A DNA stretch of 64,000 nt from Treponema sp. (GTDB lineage: Bacteria > Spirochaetota > Spirochaetia > Treponematales > Treponemataceae). The stretch is taken from contig JAFUYH010000010.1 of NCBI GenBank assembly GCA_017470605.1, positions 1-64,000 of the forward strand, read 5' to 3'. The translations under genes were made by a program, and so were the position numbers. This document shows, one piece after another, positions 31,492 to 39,629 of the stretch (positions are counted from its first letter, which is position 1; each line of letters starts with the position of its first letter). The notes below the pieces were generated by a model. That model was not told the DNA's origin and searched no databases. It saw nothing but the letters and a program-made list of their open reading frames with translations.

Positions 31492-33996
31492 TTATCGCTC
31501 TGGGTTGAAAGAAACTGTACGCAGAATATCCCCGAATACACCGGCCGCTGTAACTCCAGCACCGGCACCGTAACCGCGGACAGTCAGAGGAATAGGCTGG
31601 TAACGCTCTGTGTAGAATACAAAGGCGTTTTCACCACCCTTTACGCTGTACAATGGGTCGTCCTGGCCAACTTCCATCATGCCCACGCTGACCTGTCCGT
31701 CCTTAATTGTTGCACCCATGCGCAAAACCTTGCCCTTCTTTTTAAGGTCGGCGATTTTCTTTGCAAAGTAGTCATCAACCTGTGGCAGCTTTGCAAGGAA
31801 TTCGTCTACAGTTCCGCTTGAATCAAAACTGTCAGGGAAGACTTTGAACATCTGAATGTCAGAAAGCTCAATGTCGTAGCCGGATTCGCGGGCAATGATA
31901 AGTCCCTTGCGGGCAACGTCCATTCCGTTCAAGTCGTCGCGAGGGTCCGGCTCCGTGTAGCGCAGTTCCCTTGCTTCAAGTACGGCCTTGCTGAAAGGCA
32001 CGCCCTCGTCCAGTTTTCCAAAAATATATGAAAGAGAACCAGACATAATTCCGTTAAAGTGGTCAAGCTTATCGCCAGACTTATAAAGGTTCTGCAGTGT
32101 ATCAATGATAGGAAGACCAGCACCTACGTTTGTCTCATAAAGGAAACGGCGGTGCATCTTGTTTGCAGTGCGGCGCAGTTCGTGGTAGAACTTAATGTCC
32201 ATAGAGTTTGCGCGCTTGTTAGGAGTTGCAATGCTCATGCCTGCGTTCAAAATGTCCAGGTAACGCTCCGGCAAATCATACGAAGCAGTACAGTCTACAA
32301 ATACAGGGTTCAGAGGCTTCTTTTCTTTTACAAACTTAATGATGTCATCAACATTCTGATTTGAGTTGAATGGGAAATCCGGCTTTTTCATCTGCTCGCG
32401 CCAGTTGCTCAAGTCCAGTCCGTCTTCATTCAAAATCATACCGTCGATTGTTGTGATGCAGAGAACCTTGATGTCTACGTTTTCTTTGAGCAGTTTTTCT
32501 CTCTGGTCACGGATCTGGTCAATCATTGTTCCGCCGATTGTTCCGGCACCAAAGGCAAATACTTCAATTGTCTGTGCCGTATGGAAGAAGAAGAGGTGAA
32601 CGGCCTTTACGGCAGTATCAGCATATTCATTTTCAATTACGGCAGAAATACAGCGCTCGCTGCTTCCCTGGGCAATGGCCAGAATGTTGATATCCTGACT
32701 TGAAAGTGCATTAAGGAACTTGCCTGCAACACCGCGGTTGGCAATCATGCCGTCGCCAACAACACTTACAATTGCGCAGTCCTTGCGAACGTCAATTGCG
32801 TCAATCAGCTTTTCGCGGATTTCAAGCTCAAACTTAGCTTCAAGAGCATCCTTTACTACATCTGCCTCGCTGTCGCGTACACAGAAGGAAATTGTATATT
32901 CAGAAGAAGACTGAGTAATCAAAAGAATAGAGCTGCCTGCAGAAGAAACGGCAGAGAAAATCTTGCTTGCCATGCCGGTGCGGCCGCGCATAAGTGAACC
33001 GCCCACGCTAATCATGGAAACGTGTTTCAAAGAAGAAATACCGCAGATGCTTGATTTACCGCGGCTTTCAAAAGGCCCCTTACCAATACGTGTTCCGCGG
33101 GCAGAAGGATTGTGGCTGTTCAGGCTCCAGGCTTCAATTCCCTTTGCCTGCAGAGGAGCGATTGTTTTTGGATGCAGAACCTTAGAACCAAAGAATGAAA
33201 GCTCCATAGCCTCTTCATAAGACATATCGTCTACAAGGATTGCGTCCTTTACAACGCGAGGGTCAGCAGTATAAACACCGTCAACATCAGTCCAGAACTC
33301 AACGCGCTTTGCACGGAGCGAGGCACCAATAATTGCGGCAGAAAAATCAGAACCGTTGCGGCCAAGCAAGCCCATAACAGGCTTAGTTCCTGTTCCGCCG
33401 CTCCATGTACAGATAAAGCCCGGGAACAAAAGAATGCGGGTCTGCTGAGGTGAAGCACCGTCACGGAAAGGAGCGCAGGCTTCGTTACATGCAGAATAAT
33501 CAGCCTCCCCCTCTTTCTGATTTCCTGTAGTGAAAACAAATTTACGGCTGTCAAGGAAGATTACGCTCTGCTTTTTTGCAAGAAGAACATTTTCCATAAT
33601 AGGAGCTGAGAGAAGTTCTCCCATACCCATAATACGGCAGTGTACAGTATCAGGACACTCGCCAAAAGAAACACAGCCGGCAAGGAGTTTTTCCAGTTCA
33701 ACAAAATTCGGCTCCAAGCGGGTCATGACTTTTTCAGCATCAAAACCCGGAAGTTTAGACTGAAGTTCCAGACAGATTTCATTATGGGTATTGCGTAAAT
33801 CTGAAACATAATTAGTGCCTGCAATTCCACCTGTACAGGCATCAATTGCCGACTGAAGGGTATTAGAAACACCAGCCGCAGCACTTACCACTACAGAAAT
33901 TCTGTCCTCTTTCGCACGGTTAATAATAATATCCGCAGAAGCCAAAATACGTCTGGCATTTGCCATTGACGTACCACCAAATTTTAATGTTACCAT
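31492..33996 (-). CDS. thrA: Bifunctional aspartokinase / homoserine dehydrogenase
   Basis: This enzyme carries out the first and third steps from aspartate to threonine/methionine. The 834-residue protein has an aspartokinase domain (MVTLKFGGTSMANARRI, GFICTWSGGTGTKPVMGLLG, FWTDVDGVYTADPR, SKVLHPKTIAPLQ), two ACT regions (ISVGGSLMRGRTGMASKIF, CAIVSVVGDGMIANRGVAGK) and homoserine dehydrogenase from about residue 475 (FAFGAGTIGGTMIDQI, DCTASYDLPERYLDIL, GIMSGSLSYIFGKLDEG, YTEPDPRDDLNGMDVARKGL). I chose the ATG at 33996, with AAGGTGG before it. A structured leader that can bury this site lies upstream. ilvN follows. Confidence 0.95.
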   Translation of the reverse strand: MVTLKFGGTSMANARRILASADIIINRAKEDRISVVVSAAAGVSNTLQSAIDACTGGIAGTNYVSDLRNTHNEICLELQSKLPGFDAEKVMTRLEPNFVELEKLLAGCVSFGECPDTVHCRIMGMGELLSAPIMENVLLAKKQSVIFLDSRKFVFTTGNQKEGEADYSACNEACAPFRDGASPQQTRILLFPGFICTWSGGTGTKPVMGLLGRNGSDFSAAIIGASLRAKRVEFWTDVDGVYTADPRVVKDAILVDDMSYEEAMELSFFGSKVLHPKTIAPLQAKGIEAWSLNSHNPSARGTRIGKGPFESRGKSSICGISSLKHVSMISVGGSLMRGRTGMASKIFSAVSSAGSSILLITQSSSEYTISFCVRDSEADVVKDALEAKFELEIREKLIDAIDVRKDCAIVSVVGDGMIANRGVAGKFLNALSSQDINILAIAQGSSERCISAVIENEYADTAVKAVHLFFFHTAQTIEVFAFGAGTIGGTMIDQIRDQREKLLKENVDIKVLCITTIDGMILNEDGLDLSNWREQMKKPDFPFNSNQNVDDIIKFVKEKKPLNPVFVDCTASYDLPERYLDILNAGMSIATPNKRANSMDIKFYHELRRTANKMHRRFLYETNVGAGLPIIDTLQNLYKSGDKLDHFNGIMSGSLSYIFGKLDEGVPFSKAVLEARELRYTEPDPRDDLNGMDVARKGLIIARESGYDIELSDIQMFKVFPDSFDSSGTVDEFLAKLPQVDDYFAKKIADLKKKGKVLRMGATIKDGQVSVGMMEVGQDDPLYSVKGGENAFVFYTERYQPIPLTVRGYGAGAGVTAAGVFGDILRTVSFNPER

Positions 33997-34105
33997 AAAA
34001 ACCACCTTGCCAAAGTCCGCAGTTTCCCCGAACATCCGGGCGAGCTCACCGCCACTCTAGCGAAGAACGGCAAGTCGGAAATCAGCTATGTAAAATATAA
34101 ATGTT
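33997..34105 (-). promoter_or_regulatory. Structured thrA leader, candidate riboswitch or translational attenuator
   Basis: The leader from the predicted start near 34105 to the ATG is ~109 bases and unusually GC-rich for the window. CCGACTTGCC (34078-34069 on the minus strand) can pair with GGCAAGGTGG (34011-34002) with one A-G mismatch and one G-U. The second arm contains the AAGGTGG ribosome site. Between them, GGCG-GTGAGCT-CGCC and an overlapping CCCG-GATGTT-CGGG hairpin can form. I recognise no known riboswitch consensus. Confidence 0.55.
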
Positions 34106-34111
34106 CTTTCT

Positions 34112-34140
34112 ATAATATTGAATTGCAGAAAGAATGGCAA
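34112..34140 (-). promoter_or_regulatory. thrA promoter
   Basis: On the minus strand, TTGCCA (34140-34135), a 17-base spacer, TATTAT (34117-34112). Confidence 0.55.
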
Positions 34141-34155
34141 TCAGTTACAGAGCCA

Positions 34156-35049
34156 TTACAATTTTGAAGAAAAGAAAGCCATGAAGAAGCCCAGTGCAAT
34201 GCAGAAAACAGAAGAAATACAGCCTGCTAAAGACGCAAAGCCCGAAAAGCCCGGAAAAACCGCAATCACAGAACCTAAAATAAGTCCAAAAATGACAGCA
34301 TAAGTCTGGTGAGGAAGTTTTTTCAAAAGAAGACTGATTAATTTTGCACCGCATACAAGGCCTAAAAGAACCCCGATTCCATTTGGAAGAAGAAGCAGCA
34401 GAGCATGAAGGGCCGTGTCCGGAATAAAAAGAGAAGGAATTGCCGTAATAACGGTAGTATAGACACCCATCATCAGCATTAAAAGAGAGCCAGAAATTCC
34501 CGGAACAATCATCGCGATTGCTCCGATAAAGCCCGCAATAAAAATACGCAGGGTTAATTTTACAGAAAGAGGCGGCAGAATCTGATTAGAGGCAGAAACT
34601 CCATTAAAAAGAGATTCCAGATAATTAAAAGTAAGCAGAAGAGCAAAACCTGCAGCCACACATACAAAAAGACTTATGATTCCTGCTGCAGAAAAAGCAG
34701 GCTTCGGACTATCTTTTTCTTTCTGACCGCCATAAATCATCAGAGAAAAAAGAAGAGGAATACTTCCTATAATAAGGCCTGTAAAAAAACAGTTAGTCTG
34801 AAAAGGAAAATGAGTATAAAGAACCGTAATCAGTTTACTGAAAATCAGTACCCCCAGAGCCATTCCTCCAAGCAGAGGAAAAACAAATTTTTTATTAGCC
34901 CAGATTCTTTTTACATTAAAAGTAATTGCATTTACAAACTGGTCATAAATATTAAAAACCACAGCCAGAGTTCCGCCAGAAACGCCAGGAATTACATTTG
35001 CCATCCCGATAACGGTTCCTACACAAATCAATTTTATTATTTCCAACAT
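34156..35049 (-). CDS. DUF368 membrane protein, PopT-like undecaprenyl-phosphate translocase
   Basis: DUF368 proteins were recently shown to recycle undecaprenyl phosphate across the membrane (PopT). The 297-residue protein is polytopic. It shows the hallmark first motif IGMANVIPGVSGGTLAVVFN and its internally repeated counterpart IAMIVPGISGSLLMLMMGVY, plus IYDQFVNAI. Role in the cell: lipid carrier recycling for peptidoglycan or polysaccharide synthesis (known for the family). It follows the exonuclease gene by 17 bases in the same direction, so the two are probably co-transcribed. Confidence 0.88.
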   Translation of the reverse strand: MLEIIKLICVGTVIGMANVIPGVSGGTLAVVFNIYDQFVNAITFNVKRIWANKKFVFPLLGGMALGVLIFSKLITVLYTHFPFQTNCFFTGLIIGSIPLLFSLMIYGGQKEKDSPKPAFSAAGIISLFVCVAAGFALLLTFNYLESLFNGVSASNQILPPLSVKLTLRIFIAGFIGAIAMIVPGISGSLLMLMMGVYTTVITAIPSLFIPDTALHALLLLLPNGIGVLLGLVCGAKLISLLLKKLPHQTYAVIFGLILGSVIAVFPGFSGFASLAGCISSVFCIALGFFMAFFSSKL

Positions 35050-35066
35050 ATAAAACTCGCAAAAAA

Positions 35067-36014
35067 TTATTTTAAGACAGACTCTAATTCTTCAAGAGAA
35101 ATTGCTTTTACACCCCTGTCCTTTAATTTTGCCAGAAGATTAGGATTGTCAGGAAGATTTTCAAAAACTATAAAACTTTCAGATTTTGACTGACCACTTC
35201 CTCCGCCAACGTGCTCAAAAGTTGCCCCTCCGTTATCATAAATCTGCTTAACAAGTTCAAAAGCATAATCCACATCACGCAGGACTTTTTTATCAAGCTC
35301 ATACTTATTGCCAAGAATAGTCTTAAAACGAGGTTTTGGCGAAAACTTTCCGTAAAGACGCTCAATTTTTGCCTTCATTTCCTTTCTGTAAGCCCGCTCG
35401 GCAGCCTGTTCCAGAATCTGCTCGTTGGAAACAAAACATTCCCTGCCTTCTTTTGAAGTCAGAAGAGCTTCCACAGAAATCCCGCTCTTCATGCATTCAG
35501 CCTTTAAGCAGAGCATGGTCATCATTGCGTCATCCACAGACTTATGACTCTGAAACTTTGCAATATTCACTCCAAATTCCTGGGCCCATTCAACAAGTTT
35601 CTGCTTTTTACCGTACTTTCGCTCCAGATAACGCTCCAGATCAAAAGCGCGGAACTGAATATAAGGCAGATTGTACCTCTCATTTGCATCGTTTACAAAG
35701 CCCACGTCATTGGAAACTGCAAAGCCCGCAATATATCGGTTGCCCGTAGTAAAAAGTTTTTTTATATCCTTGTAATAACTTTCGTAATTGGGCTTAATCC
35801 TGAAATAATCCTTTGAATAGGCAAGCTTTATTCCACCCTTTCCCGAAAAGAGATACCAGTCAAATTCACATTCAGGATTCATTACAACGTCTTCACTTTC
35901 AATCACATTCAAATCATCATCGCAAATAACATAACCAAGCGAACAGATTTTTCCAACGCCCTCAAAAGTATTGGCGCACTCGCAGTCAAAAAAAACAAAA
36001 TTCTTGTGATTCAT
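35067..36014 (-). CDS. DEDDh 3'-5' exonuclease with C-terminal BRCT-like domain
   Basis: This 315-residue protein has an RNase T/DnaQ-type exonuclease domain: ExoI FVFFDCECANTFEG (Asp and Glu), ExoII-like region GFAVSNDVGFVNDANER, and ExoIII FQSHKSVDDAMMTMLCLKAE (His and Asp). After a basic helical linker (RAYRKEMKAKIERLYGKF), residues ~240-315 look like a BRCT domain (ALELVKQIYDNGGATFE-like pattern, SFIVFENLPDNPNLLAKLKD). Exonuclease-BRCT fusions suggest DNA or RNA end processing in repair; the substrate is unknown. Confidence 0.85.
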   Translation of the reverse strand: MNHKNFVFFDCECANTFEGVGKICSLGYVICDDDLNVIESEDVVMNPECEFDWYLFSGKGGIKLAYSKDYFRIKPNYESYYKDIKKLFTTGNRYIAGFAVSNDVGFVNDANERYNLPYIQFRAFDLERYLERKYGKKQKLVEWAQEFGVNIAKFQSHKSVDDAMMTMLCLKAECMKSGISVEALLTSKEGRECFVSNEQILEQAAERAYRKEMKAKIERLYGKFSPKPRFKTILGNKYELDKKVLRDVDYAFELVKQIYDNGGATFEHVGGGSGQSKSESFIVFENLPDNPNLLAKLKDRGVKAISLEELESVLK

Positions 36015-36072
36015 TCCACCATTATATCAACAAATTTTCCCCAGGGCAAACGCATAAAAGAAAGGCATGTTA

Positions 36073-36137
36073 AAAATCTGATGAAGCGTAGTGAAACCAA
36101 GGCTGAAAAGGCTTTCGGGCATAGCAGAGCAGTTTAA
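36073..36137 (+). repeat. Gene-start-like fragment homologous to the left-edge frame
   Basis: AAAAATCTGATG followed by AGTGAAACCAAGGCTGAAAA GGCTTT matches the reverse complement of positions 1-88. The reading frame here (MKRSETKAEKAFGHSRAV) stops after 18 codons (36081-36137). It is probably a decayed copy or a repeat unit and not a functional gene. Confidence 0.45.
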
Positions 36138-36164
36138 TAGTTCCTTTACCACAAACAGCGTCTA

Positions 36165-36183
36165 GCGCAATATTGCGCGTTTT
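36165..36183. repeat. Palindrome GCGCAATATTGCGC
   Basis: A perfect 14-base palindrome (36165-36178) followed by GTTTTT. In this 277-base gap between the exonuclease and sufC I otherwise see only the decayed fragment at 36073 and the sufC promoter. Confidence 0.45.
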
Positions 36184-36256
36184 TGAACCATGAATCACGA
36201 CCGGAAGCCATTTTTAAGTTAAATTTATATATCATGTTTTAGGACTGAAAATCATA

Positions 36257-36285
36257 TTGTCTACAACCTATTTTTTTAGTATATT
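36257..36285 (+). promoter_or_regulatory. suf operon promoter, leaderless type
   Basis: TTGTCT (36257-36262), 17 bases, TATATT (36280-36285). The sufC ATG is at 36292, so the predicted transcription start coincides with the start codon. Confidence 0.55.
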
Positions 36286-36291
36286 AATAGC

Positions 36292-37029
36292 ATGTTGTTA
36301 GATGTTATTAATTTGAATGCAGGTCTTGAGGACGGAAAACAGATTCTCAATGACCTCAATATAAAAATCGGTCAGGGCGAAACTCACGTTCTGATGGGAC
36401 CAAACGGAGCCGGAAAATCTTCACTGGGAAACACCCTTATGGGAAACCCTGTTTACAAAATTACCGGCGGTAAAATTATCTTCAAGGATCAGGACATTAC
36501 GGAAGACACTGCCGACAAGCGTGCAAAAGCCGGCATGTTCATGTCTTTCCAGAGTCCGCTTGAAATTCCAGGAATCAGTCTTGAATCCTTTATACGCGCA
36601 AGCATCCAGCAGAAAACTGGCGAAAGGGTAAAACTTTTCCAGTTCCAGAAAGAGCTTCAGCGCTGTATGCAGATTCTGGATATGAATCCGGACTACGCAA
36701 AACGAGATTTGAACGTAGGTTTTTCTGGCGGAGAGCGTAAAAAGAGCGAAATTCTCCAGCTTCTGATGCTCAAACCGGATTTTGCAATTCTTGATGAAAC
36801 AGACTCCGGGCTTGACGTAGATGCCGTACGCGTAGTTTCAAAAGGAATCGAAGAATACAAAAAGATGACTAACGGCTCGCTCCTTATCATCACCCACAGT
36901 ACAAAGATTCTTGAAGGTCTGGACGTTGACTACACTCACGTTCTTGTAAAAGGTCACATCGTAAAAACTGGAGACGGACAATTATTCCACCAGATTAACG
37001 AAAAGGGATTTGAAGAGTTTATTAAATAA
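36292..37029 (+). CDS. sufC: Fe-S cluster assembly ATPase SufC
   Basis: SufC is the ABC-type ATPase that drives the SufBCD scaffold for iron-sulfur cluster assembly in the cytoplasm. The 245-residue protein has Walker A MGPNGAGKSSLGN, Q-loop MFMSFQSPLEIPGISL, signature VGFSGGERKKSEILQ and Walker B FAILDETDSGLDVDAV. There is no Shine-Dalgarno; the promoter abuts the ATG. It is the first gene of sufCBDSU, six bases before sufB. This order is typical of Gram-positives and spirochaetes that use SufU. Confidence 0.96.
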   Translation: MLLDVINLNAGLEDGKQILNDLNIKIGQGETHVLMGPNGAGKSSLGNTLMGNPVYKITGGKIIFKDQDITEDTADKRAKAGMFMSFQSPLEIPGISLESFIRASIQQKTGERVKLFQFQKELQRCMQILDMNPDYAKRDLNVGFSGGERKKSEILQLLMLKPDFAILDETDSGLDVDAVRVVSKGIEEYKKMTNGSLLIITHSTKILEGLDVDYTHVLVKGHIVKTGDGQLFHQINEKGFEEFIK

Positions 37030-37035
37030 AGCCTT

Positions 37036-38448
37036 ATGGAAGAAAAAACAAAGATAGACGATATAAACCGCGATTTTTACGACTTCCGCTATGAAGAGAC
37101 CGAAGAAAATACCTACCGCATGGAAGCAGGTCTTACCCCGGAAATCGTAAAGAAAATCAGCGAAGAAAAAGGCGACCCCGACTGGATGAAGGAATTCCGT
37201 CTAAAGTCGCTTGAAACATACAATCAGCTTAAAGTGCCAAAATGGGGGCCTTCAATCGAAGGGCTTCACGTAGAAAATATTGCAACTTATGTACGTCCAA
37301 AAACCCAGATGAGCGGAAAATGGGAAGACGTTCCAGACGACATAAAGGAAACTTTTGAAAAACTTGGAATCCCGGAGGCAGAAAGAAAATCTCTTGCAGG
37401 TGTGGGAGCCCAGTACGATTCAGAACTGGTTTACCACAACGTTCAGGATGAAGTTGCAAAACAGGGTGTAATTTACCTGGGTTTTGAAGAAGCCTTAAAA
37501 TCTCCCGAATGGGGGCCAATGGTAAAAGAATACTTTATGACCCTCATCACTCCAAAAGACCACAAATTTGCAGCCCTTCACGGAGCAGTCTGGTCTGGAG
37601 GCTCTTTTGTTTACGTTCCAAAAGGCGTACACTTAAGTTTCCCGCTTCAGTCTTATTTCCGCCTGAATGCAAAAGGCGCCGGTCAGTTTGAGCACACTCT
37701 GATTATCGTAGACGAAGGTGCAGACCTGCACTTTATAGAAGGCTGTTCCGCTCCAAAATACAACGAAGCAAACCTTCACGCAGGAGCCGTAGAGCTTTTT
37801 GTAAAAAAAGGTGCCCACCTGCGCTATTCAACCATAGAAAACTGGTCTAAGAATATGTACAACCTGAACACAAAACGTGCAAAGGTTGAAGAAGGAGGAG
37901 CCATTGAATGGGTTTCAGGTTCTTTTGGCTCTCATATTTCTTACCTCTACCCGGAAAGCGACCTTGTAGGCCGGGGAGCAAAAGCAGAATTTACAGGAAT
38001 TACTTTTGCAGGAGCCGGTCAGAGTCTTGATACAGGTGCAAAAATGGTTCATCTTGCGCCGGAAACTTCAAGCCTTATTTCTACAAAGTCCATTTCAAAG
38101 GGCGGCGGCGTTTCCATTTACCGTTCTGCAGTCTATGTAGACAAAAAGGCTGTGGGAAGCAAGACCAGTGTAAGCTGCGAAAGCCTCATGCTCGACAACA
38201 AGAGCCGCAGCGATACCATTCCTGCCATGCAGATTATGACAGATGAATGTGATGTAGGACACGAAGCAAAAATCGGACGCATTTCCAGTGATGCCATCTT
38301 CTATCTGATGAGCCGCGGAATCAGCGAAGAAGAAGCCCGAAGCATGATAGTAAGCGGATTTGCAAATCCGGTCAGCAAGGAACTTCCGCTTGAATACGCA
38401 GTAGAGATGAATAATTTAATTCGTCTTGAAATGCACGGAAATATGTGA
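37036..38448 (+). CDS. sufB: Fe-S cluster assembly scaffold SufB
   Basis: SufB forms the core scaffold on which clusters are built with SufC and SufD. The 470-residue protein shows GAQYDSELVYHNVQDEVAKQ, VPKGVHLSFPLQSYFRLN, FEHTLIIVDEGADLHFIEGC (conserved cysteine), STIENWSKNMYNLNTKRA, and GRISSDAIFYLMSRGISEEE. Length is normal for the family. The ATG lies seven bases after the sufC stop. A hairpin-rich 89-base gap separates it from sufD. Confidence 0.96.
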   Translation: MEEKTKIDDINRDFYDFRYEETEENTYRMEAGLTPEIVKKISEEKGDPDWMKEFRLKSLETYNQLKVPKWGPSIEGLHVENIATYVRPKTQMSGKWEDVPDDIKETFEKLGIPEAERKSLAGVGAQYDSELVYHNVQDEVAKQGVIYLGFEEALKSPEWGPMVKEYFMTLITPKDHKFAALHGAVWSGGSFVYVPKGVHLSFPLQSYFRLNAKGAGQFEHTLIIVDEGADLHFIEGCSAPKYNEANLHAGAVELFVKKGAHLRYSTIENWSKNMYNLNTKRAKVEEGGAIEWVSGSFGSHISYLYPESDLVGRGAKAEFTGITFAGAGQSLDTGAKMVHLAPETSSLISTKSISKGGGVSIYRSAVYVDKKAVGSKTSVSCESLMLDNKSRSDTIPAMQIMTDECDVGHEAKIGRISSDAIFYLMSRGISEEEARSMIVSGFANPVSKELPLEYAVEMNNLIRLEMHGNM

Positions 38449-38488
38449 GTAAGGCCGCTGGCGGCCGGTGTTAAATAGCAAAGCGCAA

Positions 38489-38510
38489 AAAAATTGCGAA
38501 AGCAATTTTT
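38489..38510 (+). terminator. Hairpin with GAAA tetraloop between sufB and sufD
   Basis: AAAAATTGC (38489-38497), loop GAAA, GCAATTTTT (38502-38510): a stable tetraloop hairpin ending in Ts, preceded by the GC palindrome GGCCGC-TG-GCGGCC (~38454-38467). It may reduce read-through or protect the upstream mRNA. Confidence 0.5.
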
Positions 38511-38537
38511 AGCTTAACCTTATTATAAGAGGTTTGT

Positions 38538-39596
38538 ATGACAGAAAACTTAAACTTAAATCCAATCACCTACCTTACATGGCATTGGATGAAAATAAAT
38601 AACGATACCATCCAGGTAAATCCTTCTTTTACAGAAAACTCTGGTAAAGAAGAAAAACTTCCACAGGGAGTAAGCCTTACAAAAGGCAAGGCAGTTTCTA
38701 CAGAGCTGGAAGAGCCTCAGTATTCCATCGGAAGCGAGGCGGCAAGTCTTATCAGCGAAAATGCCAAGGAAGGTAAAATCTACACAATCAAGGGAACTCT
38801 TAAAGAGCCTCTGATTATCCGCCTTGAATCGCCAGACGGCTGTAACGAATGCTGCCAGCAGATAATTCACGCCCTGCCAGATTCAAAGGGAGAAGTTATC
38901 ATCGTTTCTTCTTCAGAAAAAGATGCAGGCGGCATGACTGCCCTTCTTACAAAAGTTTTTCTAGAAGAAAATGCACAAATTCAGATTTCAAAAGTTCAGC
39001 TGCTGGGTTCAGCAATGAATCAGATAGACGAAACAGCTGCAAGTCTTGGAGCAGACGCAAAAATGAAGTTCATATCTGTTGAACTTGGCGGCTCTCATGT
39101 AGACCAGGGCTTCCACACCACACTTCTAGGCTCACGCTCAGACTTTACTTCCCACATGGGCTATCTTTGCCGTAACGACCAGTATCTTGATACAAACCAG
39201 ACTGTCGTTCACAAGGGCAAGAAAACTACCTGCGATATGTTTACAGACGGAACCATTAAAGATAAGTCAACTAAGGTTTACCGCGGAACTATTGACATGG
39301 TAACAGGCTGCTCGGGTTCAGTTGGAAACGAAATGGAAAACACACTGAACCTTTCACCAGATGCAATCGAAAAATCTGCCCCGATTATTCTTTGCGGAGA
39401 AGACGACATTTCTGCCGAACACGGTTCAACAATCGGAAAACTTTCAAAAGATGTTCTTTTCTACTTTCAGTCACATGGAATAGACCAGGCTCTTGCCGAA
39501 GAACTTCTTTCAAAAGCAAAGATTCAGGCCGCTGCAGACAAAATCGGAGCCGAAAGCATTCAGGAAGAAATCAAAGAATTTCTTTCAGCCATTTAA
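38538..39596 (+). CDS. sufD: Fe-S cluster assembly protein SufD
   Basis: SufD is the SufB paralogue in the SufBC2D complex. The 352-residue protein is shorter and more diverged in its N-terminal half, but its beta-helical core is clear: VELGGSHVDQGFHTTLLGSR, YLDTNQTVVHKGKKTTCDMF, KDKSTKVYRGTIDMVTG and GEDDISAEHGSTIGKLSKDV then LFYFQSHGIDQALAEELL. The conserved histidine of EHGSTIG is present. AGAGG lies five bases before the ATG. It is followed by sufS after 33 bases. Confidence 0.93.
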   Translation: MTENLNLNPITYLTWHWMKINNDTIQVNPSFTENSGKEEKLPQGVSLTKGKAVSTELEEPQYSIGSEAASLISENAKEGKIYTIKGTLKEPLIIRLESPDGCNECCQQIIHALPDSKGEVIIVSSSEKDAGGMTALLTKVFLEENAQIQISKVQLLGSAMNQIDETAASLGADAKMKFISVELGGSHVDQGFHTTLLGSRSDFTSHMGYLCRNDQYLDTNQTVVHKGKKTTCDMFTDGTIKDKSTKVYRGTIDMVTGCSGSVGNEMENTLNLSPDAIEKSAPIILCGEDDISAEHGSTIGKLSKDVLFYFQSHGIDQALAEELLSKAKIQAAADKIGAESIQEEIKEFLSAI

Positions 39597-39629
39597 AACA
39601 GGCATTTAAATATAGGAGCATGGCATAAT

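Noticed and set aside
33997-34105. Lysine, SAM or T-box riboswitch at thrA
   Set aside because: The conserved cores of these classes are not found, so it is left as an unclassified leader.
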